Assembly (NCBI RefSeq): GCF_000177635.2
Contig: NC_014836.1
Span: 2,864,378 to 2,928,377, forward strand
From: Desulfurispirillum indicum S5
GTDB lineage: Bacteria > Chrysiogenota > Chrysiogenetes > Chrysiogenales > Chrysiogenaceae
Direction of reading: 5' to 3'
Length of the DNA stretch: 64,000 nt
Shown: positions 9,429-18,315 of the stretch, piece after piece
How the letters are laid out: each line of letters begins with the position of its first letter
How positions within the stretch are numbered: the first letter of the stretch is position 1
Program-made: the position numbers and the translations under genes
Notes under the pieces: model-generated
Seen by the model: the letters and a program-made list of their open reading frames with translations, nothing else
Databases searched by the model: none
What the model was told of the DNA's origin: nothing

Positions 9429-10728
9429 TATCATAACCCTCTTTCCCGAAATGGTTCAGAGCTGTTTTGCCGAAGGTGTTGTGGGTCGGGCGCTGCAGCG
9501 GGGTGATATCGCCCTGAAGTGCGTGAACCCGCGCGATTTCACCAGCGATGTGCACCGTACCGTTGACGACACCCTCTACGGTGGCGGCAGCGGCATGCTG
9601 ATGAAGGCCGAACCCTTGGCCAGCGCTGTTTCAGCAGTGGAGCGCGCCAGTCGCAGCCGGGTCATCTACCTTTCGCCCCAGGGCCAGCCCCTGAATCAGG
9701 CCAAGGTACGTGAACTGGCAGAGCTGGAGCAGCTCATCCTGGTGTGCGGACGCTACGAAGGCGTTGATCAGCGTTTTATCGACCACTATGTGGACGAGGA
9801 AATCTCCATCGGTGACTATGTCATCAGTGGGGGCGAGCTGGCCGCCAGCGTAGTGATCGACAGCGTGGCCCGCTGCATTCCCGGTGTTATCGGCCAGGTG
9901 CAGAGCGTTACAGAAGACTCCTTCTTTGAAGGTCTGCTGGACGCGCCCCACTACACCCGGCCCGCCGAATTTGAGGCTGAGGCTGTTCCCGCTGTCCTCA
10001 GCGGCGGACACCATGAGCACATCGAGCAGTGGCGCGAGGAGCAATCCCTGCGCCGCACCTGGCACAAACGCCCCGATCTGCTGGAAAAAACCGTACTTTC
10101 CACCCGCCAGCGCACCATGCTGCGGAAGATCATGCGGGAGGACTGGCAGCAGCGCGGCATGCCCGGCGCCAATGTGAGCATCGCCCTGATTCACTATCCG
10201 GTGTACAACAAGCGCCATGAAGTCATCACCACTTCGGTGACCAACATGGACCTGCACGATATCTCCCGCACCGTGCGCACCTTTGAACTGACCAACTACT
10301 TTGTGGTGACGCCAGTCAAAAGCCAGCACGAACTGATGGGACGTATCACGCGCCACTGGACCGAGGGCTACGGCTCCACCTACAACCCCGATCGCAAGGA
10401 AGCTTTCGATCGTATGCAGTTTGTCCACAGCCTGGAGGATGTGCGCGAGCACTTCCGCAAGCGCGGGCAGCGGCTGGTGATTACCGCCACCAGCGCCAAC
10501 CCCAAGTGGACCAACACCACCTACCCCCATCTGTCACGCATGATGGATCAGGATCGCGAAACCCAGCACCTGATCCTCTTCGGCACCGGCTGGGGACTGA
10601 CAGACGAAATCATGGAAGCAGCCGACTACGTGCTGCCCCCCATAGATGGCAATGGTGAATACAATCACCTTTCCGTAAGAAGTGCCGCCGCCATCACCCT
10701 TGACCGGGTGTTCCGGCGCTACCCGTAA
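9418..10728 (+). CDS. trmD: tRNA (guanine37-N1)-methyltransferase TrmD fused to a second RNA methyltransferase-like domain
   Basis: Residues 1 to about 240 are a full TrmD: MRFDIITLFPEM, DDTLYGGGSGMLMK, YLSPQGQPL, CGRYEGVDQRFI and the knot segment SIGDYVISGGELA. It makes m1G37 in tRNA. Residues about 244-436 form an extra domain (ANVSIALIHYPVYNKRHEVI, HLILFGTGWGL and YNHLSVRSAAAITLDR) resembling the PF09936-type SPOUT methyltransferase, often a separate gene next to trmD. The join is in frame with no stop, giving 436 aa against about 240-250 for ordinary TrmD. The substrate of the second domain is unknown to me. The start overlaps rimM. Confidence 0.93.
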   Translation: MRFDIITLFPEMVQSCFAEGVVGRALQRGDIALKCVNPRDFTSDVHRTVDDTLYGGGSGMLMKAEPLASAVSAVERASRSRVIYLSPQGQPLNQAKVRELAELEQLILVCGRYEGVDQRFIDHYVDEEISIGDYVISGGELAASVVIDSVARCIPGVIGQVQSVTEDSFFEGLLDAPHYTRPAEFEAEAVPAVLSGGHHEHIEQWREEQSLRRTWHKRPDLLEKTVLSTRQRTMLRKIMREDWQQRGMPGANVSIALIHYPVYNKRHEVITTSVTNMDLHDISRTVRTFELTNYFVVTPVKSQHELMGRITRHWTEGYGSTYNPDRKEAFDRMQFVHSLEDVREHFRKRGQRLVITATSANPKWTNTTYPHLSRMMDQDRETQHLILFGTGWGLTDEIMEAADYVLPPIDGNGEYNHLSVRSAAAITLDRVFRRYP

Positions 10729-10758
10729 CCACGTACTCTTCATGTTTGGAGGAAAATA

Positions 10759-11112
10759 ATGAATCCTGTACAGATGATTGAACAGGAACAGGTACAAGAA
10801 GTACCCCAGTTCAAAGCCGGCGATACCGTCAAAGTTCACTACAAAGTCATAGAAGGCAATAAAGAGCGCGTTCAGGTATTTGAAGGCGTGGTACTGCGCC
10901 TGAAAAAAGGTGGCATCCCTACCTTTACCGTGCGCAAAGTCTCCTTTGGCGTTGGCGTGGAGCGTATCTTCCCCCTCTACTCGCCCAAAATTGCCAAACT
11001 GGAAGTGACCAAGATCGGTCGCGTGCGCCAGGGCCGCATCTACTACCTGCGCAACCTGCGCGGCAAAGCTGCCCGTATCAAAGAGCAGATGAACTACAAC
11101 CGTCCCAAGTAA
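10759..11112 (+). CDS. rplS: 50S ribosomal protein L19
   Basis: The 117-aa protein contains [27 protein letters not shown] and [17 protein letters not shown], all L19 hallmarks. It ends the SRP/S16/TrmD operon. GGAGG precedes ATG 10759. A strong bidirectional terminator follows. Confidence 0.96.
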   Translation: MNPVQMIEQEQVQEVPQFKAGDTVKVHYKVIEGNKERVQVFEGVVLRLKKGGIPTFTVRKVSFGVGVERIFPLYSPKIAKLEVTKIGRVRQGRIYYLRNLRGKAARIKEQMNYNRPK

Positions 11113-11132
11113 TTCCTGCGGACGCGAAAAAA

Positions 11133-11158
11133 GGGAGGCAAATTGCCTCCCTTTTTTT
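11133..11158. terminator. Bidirectional terminator between rplS and the DUF134 gene
   Basis: The stem GGGAGGC/GCCTCCC has a 5-base loop, an A run before it and seven Ts after it. It serves both converging genes and lies two bases beyond the stop of the minus-strand gene. Confidence 0.9.
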
Positions 11159-11160
11159 AT

Positions 11161-11478
11161 TTACAATTCCGTTTGTGCATCCGGCGAAGGCGCAGTACCT
11201 TCCACACAGAGGGCCACGCCTTCCACCAGTCCCAGGGCTACTTTTCGCCGAGCCGAAACCAGCAGGCGCTGCACGGTTCCACGGGATACGCCCATACGCT
11301 CACCCGCCTCCTCCTGGGTCAGGCCCAGACCATCACACAGATAGAGTGACTCCAGTTCATCGTGGGCAATGCGCTCGTGACGCAGCTGCCTGCCGGGAAT
11401 ACCCGCAGGCTTAAAAACCCGCTCCACCGTATCGGGGAATGGGCAACTGCAGTGGCGCGGCTTACGTGAACGCGGCAC
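11161..11478 (-). CDS. DUF134 family helix-turn-helix protein
   Basis: The 105-aa protein starts MPRSRKPRHCSCPF and contains LTQEEAGERMGVSRGTVQRL, a sigma-factor-like helix-turn-helix. DUF134 proteins typically have this layout with conserved N-terminal cysteines, and often neighbour NifX/NifB-like cofactor-binding proteins. The GTG start at 11476-11478 immediately follows the TGA of the upstream gene, so the two form an operon. It may repress its own operon through the palindrome at 11893-11928 (inference). Confidence 0.85.
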   Translation of the reverse strand: MPRSRKPRHCSCPFPDTVERVFKPAGIPGRQLRHERIAHDELESLYLCDGLGLTQEEAGERMGVSRGTVQRLLVSARRKVALGLVEGVALCVEGTAPSPDAQTEL

Positions 11479-11880
11479 TCAGTGGTTCCCACAGCAGGAG
11501 TGTCCCCCCGATCCGTGGCCGTGACCATGGGAAGAGCAGGAGCCCTCCAGCTTCATTTCAGGCAGGGCGTTCTCCCGCAGCATCTGCATGTTTTCCGCCA
11601 CGGTTTTCCCCAGCGCCTGATAGACCCGGATGCCTGCGCGACGCAGCTGATTCAGCGCTCCTGCACCTATACCTCCAGCCACCACCGCCTCAGGGCGCAT
11701 TTCACCAAGGGCTTTCAGGGGTTGACACTGACTGGCCTGATGGTTCAGGTCTCCGTTGCTGAGCTCCCGCACAGCACCCGTATCCATGTCCGCCAGGACA
11801 AACAGTGGTGCAGAGCCAAAGTGGTCAAAGACAATACTCTCCAGGCCAAGATTCTGAACAATGGGAAAACAGACATTCAT
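11479..11880 (-). CDS. NifX/NifB-like dinitrogenase iron-molybdenum cofactor domain protein
   Basis: The 133-aa protein starts MNVCFPIVQNLGLESIVFDH and has FGSAPLFVLAD and VVAGGIGAGALNQLRRAGI, as in the Nitro_FeMo-Co (PF02579) family. The C-terminal tail is metal-ligand rich (HGHGHGSGGHSCCGNH), suggesting metal or cluster binding. No nif genes are present, so nitrogenase involvement is unlikely. It is first in the operon with the DUF134 gene; a strong GGAGG precedes its ATG. Confidence 0.85.
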   Translation of the reverse strand: MNVCFPIVQNLGLESIVFDHFGSAPLFVLADMDTGAVRELSNGDLNHQASQCQPLKALGEMRPEAVVAGGIGAGALNQLRRAGIRVYQALGKTVAENMQMLRENALPEMKLEGSCSSHGHGHGSGGHSCCGNH

Positions 11881-11892
11881 AGGTCACCCTCC

Positions 11893-11928
11893 GGGAGATA
11901 TTTTGTGCATATGCACAGAATATCTCCC
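11893..11928. promoter_or_regulatory. 36-bp near-perfect palindrome upstream of the NifX-like operon
   Basis: GGGAGATATT and AATATCTCCC flank an inner palindrome, TGTGCATATGCACA, with one mismatched (T/G) position per arm. It lies 12 bases upstream of the NifX-like ATG, between that gene and plsY. Neither side has a T run, so an operator or a leader hairpin is more likely than a terminator. The DUF134 protein is a candidate binder. Confidence 0.7.
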
Positions 11929-11976
11929 CGGAAGACGTTGCTGTCAAGAAGAAAATCCGACGCCTGCCACAAAGAA

Positions 11977-12002
11977 AAAGAGGCATGTGCCGCTTTTTTT
12001 TT
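11977..12002 (+). terminator. Hairpin with T run, uncertain role
   Basis: AAAG-A-GGC, loop ATGT, then GCC-G-CTTT and a nine-T run give a terminator-like structure with one mismatch. No plus-strand gene lies directly upstream, so it could attenuate plsY or be fortuitous. Confidence 0.35.
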
Positions 12003-12062
12003 GTATTCTGTTGCCACGCCTGTCATGAAACAGTGCGCTGAACTGCTTTTCGGGAGTAATCC

Positions 12063-12668
12063 ATGGGAATTCTCTTCTACCTTGCGCTGGCCTATATCCT
12101 CTGTTCTATTCCCTTTGGCCTTGTCTTTGTCTACCTGGTCAAAGGCGAAGATATCCGAAAGTTCGGCAGCGGCAATATCGGCGCCACCAATGTCTTCCGC
12201 TTCGGCGGGGCACCGGTGGGCATCCTGACCCTCTTTTTCGATGCCCTTAAGGGCTACCTCCCCGTGGTCCTCGTCATGAAGGCCTACCCCGAGCAGCCGC
12301 TGTACCATGTAATGGTTGCCATTGTCGGCATTCTCGGCCACTCCTACAGCATATTCCTCAAATTTCGCGGTGGCAAAGGGGTTGCCACCGGCCTTGGCGT
12401 CTGCCTGGCCCTGCTGCCCCTGCAGGTGGCTCTGGCGGCCGTGGTGTTTGCCGCCCTCTTCCTCACCAGTGGTTATGTCAGCCTGGGTTCCGTGGGAGCG
12501 GCGCTGAGCCTGCCCCTCATCAGCCTGCTGACGGGAGTGCCCGGCCTGTACCTGCTGTTTACCATAGCAGCGGCCGCCCTGGTGATCATCCGCCACCAGG
12601 AAAATATCCGCCGCCTGCTGCTGGGAACGGAAACAAAGATTCTGTGGAACAAAGACAGGGAAAAGTAA
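12063..12668 (+). CDS. plsY: Acyl-phosphate glycerol-3-phosphate acyltransferase PlsY
   Basis: The 201-aa inner-membrane enzyme transfers the acyl group from acyl-phosphate to glycerol 3-phosphate, the first step of phospholipid synthesis. It has five hydrophobic segments. The loops GSGNIGATNVFR (residues ~39-50) and KFRGGKGVATGLG (~100-112) match family motifs. ATG 12063 follows GGGAG with short spacing. It converges with the DUF3108 gene. Confidence 0.95.
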   Translation: MGILFYLALAYILCSIPFGLVFVYLVKGEDIRKFGSGNIGATNVFRFGGAPVGILTLFFDALKGYLPVVLVMKAYPEQPLYHVMVAIVGILGHSYSIFLKFRGGKGVATGLGVCLALLPLQVALAAVVFAALFLTSGYVSLGSVGAALSLPLISLLTGVPGLYLLFTIAAAALVIIRHQENIRRLLLGTETKILWNKDREK

Positions 12669-12685
12669 CTGAATGAATGCGCTGC

Positions 12686-13459
12686 CTACTCGGGCAGCAC
12701 AATGCGCTGCAGAAGATCCATATCGCCTTTGAGTGAACTGATGGTCACCGTGGCGCTGCCCACAGCCACGCTGATGCGCATGCGCACCAGCAGCCCGGTC
12801 TCTTCATCAATCCAGAACCGCCAGCTGCCCTGGGGCGAAAGAGCCCCATCCTCATCTTCAGCCTTGGGGGTGATATCCAGGCGTCGGGTGCGGAAGGTCT
12901 GGCCGGCGGCTTCAATGGTATCCCTGCCCCGATAGCGAAATTCCACACTGCCGGTTTCACCGCCGAAAAACAGGGGCAGCTCACCCCGCTCTTGCCGAGT
13001 CAGTTGCAGGGAGAGGCTCAGAGAGTAGGGGTCGTGGAAGCCTGACTCCTCAAAGGTACCCACGTTATTGCTGCGTACACGGCCATCGCTGTGGTAGCGC
13101 ACGATGGCGTAGTCAATACCCTCGTCATGAAAGGTATAGTCGTGAACACGTGTTCCACGCCGGTTGGACTGCTGCTGGGTGTAGACAAGCGGCTTGAGTG
13201 GGTGGATTGCAAGCACCGACTGGCTGCGCTCTTCAAAGCGGCGCACCGAGTCCACCAGGCCAGTGGTGCGGGCAAAGGACTCCACTTCAAGCCGATCATC
13301 TGCCGCCAGGCGATAGGTGATGCAGGTTTCACCGACGCGGAAGATATAAAAGGCGTTGTAACAGGCCTCCAGAGATGAGGAAAAAGCCTCGGACGCCAGC
13401 GCGCAAACCACAATGACGCTCAGCCAGATACTCTTTAATCTCACTTTTTCCCTCCTCAT
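12686..13459 (-). CDS. DUF3108-like exported protein
   Basis: The 257-aa protein has an N-terminal signal segment (SIWLSVIVVCALASEAFSSS) and then a beta-rich body. RFEERSQSVLAIHPL, GTRVHDYTFHDEG and FWIDEETGLLVRMRI resemble DUF3108 lipid- or envelope-associated proteins that report a substrate property. Function is unknown. The start, 13459, is one base after the dnaE stop, so it is co-transcribed with and possibly coupled to dnaE. GGAGG overlaps the start region (MRREK), so an internal start is possible. Confidence 0.65.
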   Translation of the reverse strand: MRREKVRLKSIWLSVIVVCALASEAFSSSLEACYNAFYIFRVGETCITYRLAADDRLEVESFARTTGLVDSVRRFEERSQSVLAIHPLKPLVYTQQQSNRRGTRVHDYTFHDEGIDYAIVRYHSDGRVRSNNVGTFEESGFHDPYSLSLSLQLTRQERGELPLFFGGETGSVEFRYRGRDTIEAAGQTFRTRRLDITPKAEDEDGALSPQGSWRFWIDEETGLLVRMRISVAVGSATVTISSLKGDMDLLQRIVLPE

Positions 13460-13460
13460 A

Positions 13461-16400
13461 TTACGCGCTATGACAGCGCAGGACATCGTGGCCGAAACGC
13501 TCCCCGAGGGCACGCACCATGCTGGCATCGGGGCGGACCTTCACGCCGGTGCGGATAACGGCTTCGTACTGTTGGGGGGTGAATATTTTAACAAAGAAGG
13601 ATCTATCCCCAGGGAAGCTTTTTACCAGAGCTTCCAGCTCTGTGAGTAACTCTGTGGAAAACTCCAGGCGGTTGATGTTGAATTCAACGGCACTTACACA
13701 ATTGCCCAGCGCCTCGTCTACACTATAAATGCTTTCTGTAATTATGGTTACACTGTCATCCTTTGGCTCGGTTTTCCCTTCAATGATCAGAATACTATCG
13801 ACACTGAGTTGTGAATAAAACTGTTCATAAGTTTTTGGAAATATTGGTATTTCGAGCTTTGCCGTCTGATCCTCCACCACGATGATAGCCATTTTTTTCC
13901 CTGCCTTGGTGGTTTTGGGCTGCAGGGAAGAGAGGACCCCCGCAATGCGCACCCTGCCCTTTTTCTGGGCTTCCAGCACCGACGCAATGGGAGTGGTGTA
14001 GCCTTCCAGAACCGACTGGAAGGGCTCAAGGGGATGTCCGCTGACAAAAAAGCCCAGGCACTCCTTTTCAAAGGCAACCCGCGTGGTGGTATTCCAGTCT
14101 TCCACATCGGGATACTCCTCATGGTGGCTCAGGTCGTCGGAACTGTCATCCTGGGCCTCCATCTCAAAGAGCGAGATCTGCCCAGCCTCGCGATCTTTCT
14201 GGATGGTCTGCCCCAGGGAGAAGGCGTGGTCCAGCGCGCCGATCAGCTGACGGCGATTGGCGTGTACGGAATCGAAGGCACCACACTTGATGAGGTTTTC
14301 CACCACCCTTTTGTTCACACTGCGCAGATCCACCCGCTCGGTGAAGTCATAGAGGGAGGTGAAGGGCCCATTCTCCTGGCGCTCCTGCAGAATAGCCTCC
14401 ACCGCTTTGGAGCCAACGTTCTTGATGGCGGTCAGGCCGAAGATGATGCTGCGGCCATCTTCGTCCACGGTGAAGGAGTGGCCGGAGAGGTTGATATGGG
14501 GTGGGTGCACCTCAAGCCCCATGCTCTTGCACTCGTTGATGAACTGCACCACCTTGTCAGTGTTATCCATCTCGCAGGAGAGCAGGGCCGCCATCAGCTC
14601 TGATGGGTAGTGGGCCTTCAGGTAAGCTGTCTGGTAGGCCACCAGGGCGTAGGCCGCCGAGTGAGACTTGTTGAAGCCGTAGCCGGCAAAATAAGCCATC
14701 AAATCAAAGACCTGCTCGGCCTTCTTCAGGTCAAAGCCCATGGCCTTGGCACCGGGAACCTTGTCACCATCGCCGTGGAGGAAGATTTCCTTCTGCTTGA
14801 CCATCTCCTCTTCCTTCTTCTTGCCCATGGCGCGGCGCAGCAGGTCGGCAGCTCCCAGGGAGTAGCCGCCGATGGTGCGGGCAATCTGCATGACCTGCTC
14901 CTGGTAGACGATAACTCCGTAGGTGTCTTTAAGGATGGGCTCCAGTTCGGGAAACAGGTATAAAATCTCGGAACGACCCTGTTTGCGATCCACGAAGTCA
15001 TCCACCATGCCTGAACCCAAAGGACCAGGACGGTAGAGGGCCAGCACGGCCACGATATCCTCGAAGTTTGAAGGCTTGAGTTTGGTCAGCAGGCTGCGCA
15101 TGCCCCCCGATTCCAGCTGGAATATCCCGGCTGACTTGCCGGAGCACAGCAGGTCATAGGTGGGCTGATCGTCCATGGCAATGGCGCTGATATCAAATTT
15201 GGCGGGCAGCTTCTGGGTCTGCTGCACAAAGCGGCAGGCTTCGTCAATGACCGTCAGGGTCTTCAGGCCCAGAAAGTCAAACTTCACCAGCCCGATATCT
15301 TCGGCCTTGTCCTTGTCGAACTGGCAGACCGGCTCGCCTTCAGGGCCACGGGAGAGGGGCGCGTAGGTGTAAATTGGCTCATCGGTGATGACAATCCCGG
15401 CGGCGTGCATGCCCGCCTGGCGGAAGAGGCCCTCCAGGGCCAGGGAGTACTTCAGCAGGTTCTCCCCGTGGGGCATGGCGGCTGCCGCCTCCTTGAGCTT
15501 GGGCTCCATGGAGATGGCCTCATCCAGGGTAATGCCCAGCTTGTTCGGCACCAGCTTGGACAGCTTGTCACCGTCACTGTAGGGCAACCCCATGACCCGG
15601 CACACATCCCGCAACACCCCCTTGGCCTGCAGGGAAGCGTAGGTGACAATCTGGCAGACGTTCTGGTCGCCATACTTTTTGCGCACATAGTCGATGACTT
15701 CGCCCCGGCGGTTCATGCAGAAGTCGATATCGATATCGGGCATGGAGACGCGCTCAGGGTTCAGAAAGCGCTCGAAGAGCAGGTTATAGGGGATGGGATC
15801 GATGTCGGTGATCTTGAGGGCGTAGGCCACCAGGCTGCCGGCAGCGGAACCCCGGCCCGGCCCCACGGGAATATCCTGATCCTTGCCCCACTGAATAAAG
15901 TCGGCCACGATGAGGAAGTAGCCGGGAAAACCCATGCTGTTGATAACATCCAGTTCAATTTCCAGGCGCTCTTCATAGGCCGGGCGATCGTAGGTCAGCC
16001 CCAGGCGGTCAAACTGGGCAAAGCGCTCCAGCAGGCCCTTGCGGGAGACTTCGCCAATATAGCTCTCCAGGGTATGCTCGGCGGGAATATCATACTTGGG
16101 CAGATAGACCTTGCCCATCTCCAGCTGCACATTGCAGCGCTCGGCGATTTTCACCGTATTGGCAATGGCGTCCTTGATATGGCCGAAGTCCTTGTGCATG
16201 GTCTCGGGGGATTTGAAATAGAGCTGGTCGCTGTCAAAGCGGAAACGCTTTTCATCGTCAAAGTTGCTCTGGGTCTGGATACACAGCAGGATATCGTGGG
16301 CCTTGGCGTCTTCGCGGTTGAGGTAGTGGCAGTCGTTGGTGGCCACCATGGGGATGCCCGTCTCCTCCGCAAGGGCGATCAGCTGACGATTGACGGCCCG

Positions 16401-16952
16401 CTGGTCATCCATGCCGTTTTCCTGCAGCTCCAGGAAGAAGTTGCCTTCACCGAAGATCTCCAGGTACTCCAGGGCACTGCGACGGGCGCCCTCCGTGTCC
16501 CCGGCCAGCAGCTGGTTGGGCACCTCGCCCCCCAGGCAGGCCGAGAGGGCAATAATACCCTCCGAACACTCCCGCAGCAGTTCCTTGTCGATACGCGGCT
16601 TATAGTAGAAGCCCTCCAGGTAACCCTGGGAGACCATATAGATGAGATTGCGATAGCCCGTCATATTTTCGGCCAGCAGCACCAGGTGGTAGGCCCCTTC
16701 GTAGACCCCTTCGGCGTTGCGCTTCTCGCGCATGCTGCCGGGAGAAACATAGACCTCGCACCCCAGAATCGGCTTGATACCAGCCTTGGTACACTGCTTA
16801 TAGAAATCCACCGCGCCAAACATATTGCCGTGGTCGGTCATGGCCACCGCGGGCATGCCGTATTCCTTGGCCTTCTTTACCAGCTCGGGAATTTTGATGG
16901 CTCCGTCAAGGAGGGAGTACATGGTGTGCAAATGCAAATGGACAAAAGACAT
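13461..16952 (-). CDS. dnaE: DNA polymerase III alpha subunit
   Basis: The 1163-aa replicative polymerase begins MSFVHLHLHTMYSLLDGA, a PHP domain. The catalytic PDIDIDF motif is near residue 404, with GPGRGSAAGSLVAYAL before it and YQEQVMQIA after it. The C-terminal OB-fold region includes GRVRIAGVL and MAIIVVEDQTAKLE. Length is standard. ATG 16952 gives the family N-terminus; an in-frame codon ten residues earlier adds non-conserved sequence. Its 5' leader contains a small hairpin. Confidence 0.97.
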   Translation of the reverse strand: MSFVHLHLHTMYSLLDGAIKIPELVKKAKEYGMPAVAMTDHGNMFGAVDFYKQCTKAGIKPILGCEVYVSPGSMREKRNAEGVYEGAYHLVLLAENMTGYRNLIYMVSQGYLEGFYYKPRIDKELLRECSEGIIALSACLGGEVPNQLLAGDTEGARRSALEYLEIFGEGNFFLELQENGMDDQRAVNRQLIALAEETGIPMVATNDCHYLNREDAKAHDILLCIQTQSNFDDEKRFRFDSDQLYFKSPETMHKDFGHIKDAIANTVKIAERCNVQLEMGKVYLPKYDIPAEHTLESYIGEVSRKGLLERFAQFDRLGLTYDRPAYEERLEIELDVINSMGFPGYFLIVADFIQWGKDQDIPVGPGRGSAAGSLVAYALKITDIDPIPYNLLFERFLNPERVSMPDIDIDFCMNRRGEVIDYVRKKYGDQNVCQIVTYASLQAKGVLRDVCRVMGLPYSDGDKLSKLVPNKLGITLDEAISMEPKLKEAAAAMPHGENLLKYSLALEGLFRQAGMHAAGIVITDEPIYTYAPLSRGPEGEPVCQFDKDKAEDIGLVKFDFLGLKTLTVIDEACRFVQQTQKLPAKFDISAIAMDDQPTYDLLCSGKSAGIFQLESGGMRSLLTKLKPSNFEDIVAVLALYRPGPLGSGMVDDFVDRKQGRSEILYLFPELEPILKDTYGVIVYQEQVMQIARTIGGYSLGAADLLRRAMGKKKEEEMVKQKEIFLHGDGDKVPGAKAMGFDLKKAEQVFDLMAYFAGYGFNKSHSAAYALVAYQTAYLKAHYPSELMAALLSCEMDNTDKVVQFINECKSMGLEVHPPHINLSGHSFTVDEDGRSIIFGLTAIKNVGSKAVEAILQERQENGPFTSLYDFTERVDLRSVNKRVVENLIKCGAFDSVHANRRQLIGALDHAFSLGQTIQKDREAGQISLFEMEAQDDSSDDLSHHEEYPDVEDWNTTTRVAFEKECLGFFVSGHPLEPFQSVLEGYTTPIASVLEAQKKGRVRIAGVLSSLQPKTTKAGKKMAIIVVEDQTAKLEIPIFPKTYEQFYSQLSVDSILIIEGKTEPKDDSVTIITESIYSVDEALGNCVSAVEFNINRLEFSTELLTELEALVKSFPGDRSFFVKIFTPQQYEAVIRTGVKVRPDASMVRALGERFGHDVLRCHSA

Positions 16953-16976
16953 AAGCTGCTCCAGGAGAAGTCCGCA

Positions 16977-16999
16977 CCGCAAGGATATGCGCCTTGCGG
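16977..16999 (-). other. Hairpin in the dnaE leader
   Basis: CCGCAAGG and CCTTGCGG form an 8-bp stem with a 7-base loop, 25 bases before the dnaE start. There is no T run. It could be a leader structure or a remnant terminator of the upstream gene. Confidence 0.3.
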
Positions 17000-17069
17000 G
17001 AAAGGATACTATACCACAGCAAAGACCGGATTGACATGATGGATCAGCAGGGGGAAAGCTGCCCGCTTC

Positions 17070-18188
17070 TCAGCCTTGCAGGCGCTCAGCGACATCTTCA
17101 AAGCCGGGATCTTCCGCCAGTATCCGGGAGAATTCCTCGCGGGCGCGGGCCTTTTCTCCCATGAGTTCGTATACCAGTGCCCGCTCATAGCGCAGCGAGC
17201 GCAGCACGATTTCACTGCGATCCTTGCGGCGGCGCAGTGCCGCGGTCAGGGTATCCCGAGCCTCTGCCAGCTGCCCCAGCCTCTGCAGGGCTCGTGCCTT
17301 GTAAAGCATCAGTACACTGTGAACGGAGCTCTCATTCTCCACATTTTCGCAAAGATCCACCACTTCCTGCCAGGCGGCCGGATCCGTAGGCCTTCGCACA
17401 CACTTGCGGGCGGCAATACCGTCGGATTCCACCATCTCCCAGACGGTCGACTCCTCCGGAATCGTCTCCAGCATAATCTCCACCAGGGATACCCGCACCA
17501 CCACGTCGTCTGGGTTGAGCTTCAGAAGGGTCTGCAGACACGCCTGGGCCGCGTCATACTGCTGCAGCTCCTGGTGTGCCTCGGCCAGCGCCAGCAGCAC
17601 GCCGCGACGCGACGGGGTGATATGAGCCGTCACTTCCTCTGTAATGGAGAGATCAAAACGCAGATTCAACCGGTACTTCTCGAAAAGCTGCCCCAGGAGG
17701 TGATGCTGCTCTTCAACCCTGGTAAGCGTCTGCACCGCGTCCTGGAAACGGCTGCTCTTGAGCTGGCAGAATCCCGCCATAAAAGCATTATCAGCAGCAT
17801 TGCGGCCTCGCTCGAAAGCATGGAGGGCCTCCAGAAAGTTTCCCTCCACAAAATGCCGCAACCCGTTGATAAAGGCGATTTCCCTGGCTGGGGTAACGAG
17901 GCGCCGAAAGAAACCCAGGTGCAGGGTCTGCTGCACCACGCTGGGATCACAGACGGTCTCCCGCGACGGTGCCACCGCTGAGCTGTTGCGGCGGGAGAGC
18001 TGTGCCCAGGACTCATGGTCCGTATAGTAGAGGCCGCTCCCTGGCAAACCCAGTGTTGTACGCACACCGCGATGCCCCACCGTCATTCGGGCACCGCGGG
18101 GCCCCAGAGATATGGAGCCACCGGATTTGCTGAGATTGAGGGAAATGCCCGGAGCCAACCTGATGCGACGGAAAAAACGAAAAGACAT
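17070..18188 (-). CDS. DUF4236 and TPR-like repeat protein
   Basis: The 372-aa protein starts MSFRFFRRIRLAPGISLNLS and continues GGSISLGPRGARMTVG and GVRTTLGLPGSGLYY. This is the DUF4236 domain seen in phage- and toxin-associated and hypothetical proteins. Residues ~100-372 are helical TPR-like repeats (LALAEAHQELQQYDAAQACL, ALVYELMGEKARAREEF). No membrane segment is visible. Combining DUF4236 with TPRs suggests a scaffolding role, but the function is unknown. It lies upstream of dnaE on the same strand, with a 117-base gap. Confidence 0.75.
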   Translation of the reverse strand: MSFRFFRRIRLAPGISLNLSKSGGSISLGPRGARMTVGHRGVRTTLGLPGSGLYYTDHESWAQLSRRNSSAVAPSRETVCDPSVVQQTLHLGFFRRLVTPAREIAFINGLRHFVEGNFLEALHAFERGRNAADNAFMAGFCQLKSSRFQDAVQTLTRVEEQHHLLGQLFEKYRLNLRFDLSITEEVTAHITPSRRGVLLALAEAHQELQQYDAAQACLQTLLKLNPDDVVVRVSLVEIMLETIPEESTVWEMVESDGIAARKCVRRPTDPAAWQEVVDLCENVENESSVHSVLMLYKARALQRLGQLAEARDTLTAALRRRKDRSEIVLRSLRYERALVYELMGEKARAREEFSRILAEDPGFEDVAERLQG

Positions 18189-18315
18189 GAGAACTCTCTC
18201 AGGGTAGGTATTTCGTATGCTTACGGAATTTTAGCCAGCAAACACGCTTGTTGCAAGCAATAAGTTCCAAAATGGCAATGACTCTCGCTGGAGTCACAGG
18301 TAAGCGGGAAAGCGT

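Noticed and set aside
11479-11880. Nitrogenase cofactor role for the NifX-like protein
   Set aside because: No nif structural or assembly genes are nearby. The domain is common in non-diazotrophs.
15405-17039. A long plus-strand open frame across dnaE
   Set aside because: It is a shadow of the DnaE frame with no family signature. The same applies to long frames opposite pstA, pstC and the molybdoenzyme gene.
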